A stretch of 64,000 nucleotides of DNA, from positions 124,001-188,000 of the forward strand of contig NZ_JIAI01000009.1 of NCBI RefSeq assembly GCF_000620785.1, given 5' to 3'. The notes below the pieces were generated by a model. It was given only the letters and a program-made list of their open reading frames with translations, made no database searches and was not told the DNA's origin. The position numbers were made by a program, and so were the translations under genes. This stretch comes from Actinospineispora acaciae DSM 45401 (lineage in GTDB: Bacteria; Actinomycetota; Actinomycetes; Mycobacteriales; Pseudonocardiaceae). This document shows, piece by piece, positions 61,339 through 64,000 of this stretch (positions within the stretch are counted from its first letter, which is position 1; each line of letters opens with the position of its first letter).

Positions 61339-62478
61339 GTGCGTGAGCATCCGCTGGACTGGTTGACCGAGCACGCCGAGCGACGGCGCGCGGCGGGGCT
61401 GCGGCGCGCGCTGCGGTACCGGCCGGTGGACGAGCCGGTGCTCGACCTGGCCGGCAACGACTACCTGGGCCTGGCGCGCGACCCCCGGGTGATCGAGGGC
61501 GGGCTGGCCGCGCTGCGCGCCTGGGGCGCGGGGTCCACCGGGTCCCGGCTGGTCACCGGCTCGACGACGCTGCACGGCGACCTGGAGCGCGAGCTGGCGG
61601 AGTTCTGCGGTTTCGACGCGGGGCTGGTGTTCTCCTCCGGGTACCTGGCCAACCTCGCCGTGGTCACCGCGCTGAGCGGTCACGGCGCGTTGGTGGTCTC
61701 CGACGCCGGGAACCACGCGTCGCTGATCGACGGCTGCCGGCTGTCCCGGGCCGGGGTGGCGGTGGTGGGGCACAACGACGTCGGCGCGGTGGACGCGGTG
61801 CTCGCGGCCCGGTCCGAGGCGCGCGCGGTGGTCGTCACCGACGGGGTGGCCAGCGCGGACGGTGACCGCGCCCCGCTGGCCGAGCTGCACGCGGTGTGCC
61901 GGGCTCGCGGCGCGCTGCTGGTGGTGGACGACGCGCACGGGCTCGGCGTGGTCGGGCCCGGCGGGCGTGGGCTGCTTGCTGCTGCCGGGCTGGCCGGCGC
62001 GGATGACGTGGTGGCCACCGTGACCCTGTCCAAGTCGCTGGGCAGCCAGGGCGGCGCGGTGCTCGGGCCGGCGGCGGTGATCGAGCACCTGGTGGACTCC
62101 GCGCGCAGCTTCATCTTCGACACCGGCCTGGCCCCGGCCAGCGTCGGCGCGGCGCTGGCTGCGCTGCGGGTGCTGGTCGCGGAGCCGGAGCGACCGGCCG
62201 CCGTGCTGGCCGCCGCCGAGGCGATCGCGGCCGCCGCCGGGGTGCCGGCCTCCGGGTCGGCGGTGGTGTCGGCGGTGCTCGGCGAGCCGGAGGCGGCGGT
62301 CGCGGCGGCCACCGGGTGCCTGGAGCGCGGGGTGCGGGTGGGCTGCTTCCGGCCGCCGTCGGTCCCGGCCGGCACCAGCCGGCTGCGGCTGACCGCCCGC
62401 GCCACGCTGACCGACGCCGAGCTTGCGCACGTGCGGGCGGTGCTGGCCGAGGTGCTGGAACGGGTGCCGGTCGGGTGA
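61339..62478 (+). CDS. bioF: 8-amino-7-oxononanoate synthase
   Basis: BioF condenses L-alanine with pimeloyl-thioester to give KAPA (8-amino-7-oxononanoate). The 379-residue PLP enzyme has LDLAGNDYLGLARDPRVIEG, WGAGSTGSRLVTGSTTLHGD, VVDDAHGLGVVGPGGRG and the PLP lysine K232 in TVTLSKSLGSQGG. Length is normal. The GTG start is preceded by TTAGGGT, a weak ribosome site. The stop overlaps bioD (GTGA). Confidence 0.95.
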   Translation: MREHPLDWLTEHAERRRAAGLRRALRYRPVDEPVLDLAGNDYLGLARDPRVIEGGLAALRAWGAGSTGSRLVTGSTTLHGDLERELAEFCGFDAGLVFSSGYLANLAVVTALSGHGALVVSDAGNHASLIDGCRLSRAGVAVVGHNDVGAVDAVLAARSEARAVVVTDGVASADGDRAPLAELHAVCRARGALLVVDDAHGLGVVGPGGRGLLAAAGLAGADDVVATVTLSKSLGSQGGAVLGPAAVIEHLVDSARSFIFDTGLAPASVGAALAALRVLVAEPERPAAVLAAAEAIAAAAGVPASGSAVVSAVLGEPEAAVAAATGCLERGVRVGCFRPPSVPAGTSRLRLTARATLTDAELAHVRAVLAEVLERVPVG

Positions 62479-63158
62479 GCGTGCTGGTGGTGACCGGCAC
62501 CGGGACCGGGGTCGGCAAGACGGTGGTGACGGCGGCGCTGGCGGCGCTCGCGCTGGCCGAGGGCCGGCGGGTGGCGGTGTTCAAGCCGGCGCAGACCGGG
62601 ATGGGGCCGGGGGAGCCCGGCGACCTGGACGAGGTGCGCCGGCTGGTCGGTGGGGTCGACGGACTGACCCTGCGCGAGCTGGCCCGCTACCCGGACCCGC
62701 TGGCCCCGGCCACCGCCGCCGTGAGGGCCGGGCGTTCTCCGGTCACCCCCGCCGAGGCGGCCGACGTCGCCGCCAAGCTGGCCACCGAGCACGACCTGGT
62801 GCTCGTCGAGGGCGCCGGCGGGCTGCTGGTGCGGCTGACCGCCGAGGGCACCCTGGCCGACGTGGCGACCGCCCTGGACGCGCCGGTGCTGGTCGTGACC
62901 GCCGCCGGCCTCGGCACGCTCAACCACACCGAGCTGACCGTCCGCGCGCTGGCCGTCCTCGGGCTGCGCTGCCCCGGCCTGGTGATCGGCAGCTGGCCGG
63001 CCGAGCCCGACCTGGCCGCCCGGTGCAACCTGTCCGACCTGCCCGCCGTGACCGGCGTCCCGCTGCTGGGGCGGATGCCCGAAGGCGCCGCGCGCCTGGA
63101 ACCGTCCGCGTTCCTGGCCGCCGCCAGGTCCGCGCTCGACCCACCGGCTTTCGGCTGA
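62475..63158 (+). CDS. bioD: Dethiobiotin synthetase
   Basis: BioD carboxylates DAPA to dethiobiotin with CO2 and ATP. The 227-residue protein has P-loop GTGTGVGKT (residues 8-16), FKPAQTGMGPGEPGDLDEV, the VEGAGGLLVRLT catalytic segment and AAGLGTLNHTELTVRAL. Its start is the GTG overlapping the bioF stop; an open frame upstream runs through bioF. It needs CO2/bicarbonate, which the SulP transporter upstream might supply. bioB begins 18 bases later. Confidence 0.95.
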   Translation: MSVLVVTGTGTGVGKTVVTAALAALALAEGRRVAVFKPAQTGMGPGEPGDLDEVRRLVGGVDGLTLRELARYPDPLAPATAAVRAGRSPVTPAEAADVAAKLATEHDLVLVEGAGGLLVRLTAEGTLADVATALDAPVLVVTAAGLGTLNHTELTVRALAVLGLRCPGLVIGSWPAEPDLAARCNLSDLPAVTGVPLLGRMPEGAARLEPSAFLAAARSALDPPAFG

Positions 63159-63176
63159 GAAATGGAGTCCGCCTCG

Positions 63177-64000
63177 ATGACCGCTTCCGACGTGCTCGCC
63201 GAGCTGCGCGAGTCGGTGCTCGAACGCGGCGTGCCGGCGCGCCCCGACCAGGTGCTGGAGCTGCTGCGGCTGCCCGACTCACGCGTCGAGGAGTTGCTGG
63301 AGCTGGCCCACCGGGTGCGGATGCGCTGGTGCGGGCCGGAGGTCGAGGTGGAGGGCATCGTGTCGCTCAAGACCGGCGGCTGCCCGGAGGACTGCCACTT
63401 CTGCTCGCAGTCCGGGCTGTTCGCCTCCCCGGTGCGCTCGGCGTGGCTGGACATCCCGATGCTCGTCGAGGCGGCCAAGCAGACGGCGAAGACCGGGGCC
63501 ACCGAGTTCTGCATCGTGGCCGCCGTGCGCGGGCCCGACGAGCGGCTGATGAGCCAGGTCGCCGCCGGCATCACCGCGATCAAGGACGAGGTGGACATCA
63601 ACATCGCCTGCTCGCTGGGGATGCTGACGGCGTCGCAGGTGGACGCGCTGGCCGCGATGGGTGTGCACCGCTACAACCACAACCTGGAGACCGCCCGGTC
63701 GTACTTCCCCGAGGTGGTGACGACGCACACCTGGGAGGAGCGCTGGGACACCCTGCGGATGGTTCGTGACGCGGGCATGGAGGTGTGCTGCGGCGGCATC
63801 CTGGGCATGGGGGAGACCCTGGAGCAGCGCGCCGAGTTCGCCGGCCAGCTCGCCGAGCTGGAGCCCGACGAGGTCCCGATGAACTTCCTGAACCCTCGGC
63901 CCGGCACGCCGTTCGGCGAGCTGGAGCCGATGGACGGGGCCGAGGCGTTGCGTACCGTGGCCGCGTTCCGGCTGGCGCTGCCCCGGACGGTGCTCCGGTT
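63177..64000 (+). CDS. bioB: Biotin synthase (3' end outside window)
   Basis: BioB is a radical-SAM enzyme that inserts sulfur into dethiobiotin. The first ~274 codons are present. The radical-SAM cluster cysteines are C69, C73 and C76 in GGCPEDCHFCSQS. Also seen are TEFCIVAAVRGPDERLM, ACSLGMLTASQVDALAAMGV, HRYNHNLETARSYFPEVVTT and the CCGGILGMGET segment with further conserved residues. ATG 63177 is preferred over 63162 because GGAG (63164-63167) fits it. Runs to the window edge without a stop. Confidence 0.95.
   Translation, partial: MTASDVLAELRESVLERGVPARPDQVLELLRLPDSRVEELLELAHRVRMRWCGPEVEVEGIVSLKTGGCPEDCHFCSQSGLFASPVRSAWLDIPMLVEAAKQTAKTGATEFCIVAAVRGPDERLMSQVAAGITAIKDEVDINIACSLGMLTASQVDALAAMGVHRYNHNLETARSYFPEVVTTHTWEERWDTLRMVRDAGMEVCCGGILGMGETLEQRAEFAGQLAELEPDEVPMNFLNPRPGTPFGELEPMDGAEALRTVAAFRLALPRTVLR

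Overview
The window is high-GC (roughly 70% or more) actinobacterial chromosome. The gene order mraY-murD-ftsW-murG-murC-ftsQ-ftsZ-pgeF-yggS-sepF-(yggT remnant)-divIVA, an ultrashort ileS T-box leader, an AfsR/SARP regulator, a DUF397 protein and a PPE/WXG-like protein point to a filamentous actinomycete, most likely Pseudonocardiaceae. The family call is inference from gene content. Starts are often GTG, and ATGA/GTGA/TTGA stop-start overlaps are common, so many genes appear translationally coupled.

Layout. 1-13064: division and cell wall (dcw) cluster on the + strand, from the 3' end of mraY to divIVA/wag31, then a coiled-coil/zinc-ribbon membrane protein. yggT survives only as a ~49-codon C-terminal remnant behind sepF. 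13065-16816: T-box leader, ileS and a DUF167 gene. 16803-22639: imine-reductase-like enzyme, divergent SARP regulator whose 3' end runs into MOSC/MFS gene remnants, a lower-GC lipoprotein, and a TetR gene with a perfect palindromic operator. 22636-27557: small monooxygenase, DHA2 exporter divergent from its MarR regulator with two matching operators, a methyltransferase, and an ArsR-SRPBCC pair. 27617-35948: a divergent catabolic island. The minus arm is M20 hydrolase, IclR, E1-alpha, E1-beta, acetoacetate-decarboxylase-like enzyme and MHS transporter. The plus arm is RidA, class V PLP enzyme and TetR. 36326-39335: cation/proton antiporter, lspA and an RluD-type pseudouridine synthase. 39380-46678: membrane protein, STAND-like TPR protein, then a minus run of histidine kinase, response regulator, DUF1023 lipoprotein and a GT-B/CDP-glycerol-transferase-like protein. 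46954-50511: dnaE1. 50560-56201: NB-ARC/TPR membrane protein, benzoate-CoA-ligase-like enzyme plus amidohydrolase, DUF397 protein and PaaX-type regulator. 56259-64000: PPE-like protein and biotin genes (bioA, then SulP transporter-bioF-bioD-bioB), interrupted by a lipoprotein hydrolase on the other strand.

The most unusual features are: (1) four near-perfect palindromes (44-50 bp) whose left arm carries the TGA stop of the upstream gene, so that all four proteins end in Pro-stop; (2) a second dispersed repeat that supplies the ileS stop codon and lies inside ftsQ; (3) the 28-35 kb divergent catabolic island, whose enzyme combination I cannot match to a named pathway; (4) the truncated yggT. 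Functions are read from motifs in the translated sequence; no database search was possible.
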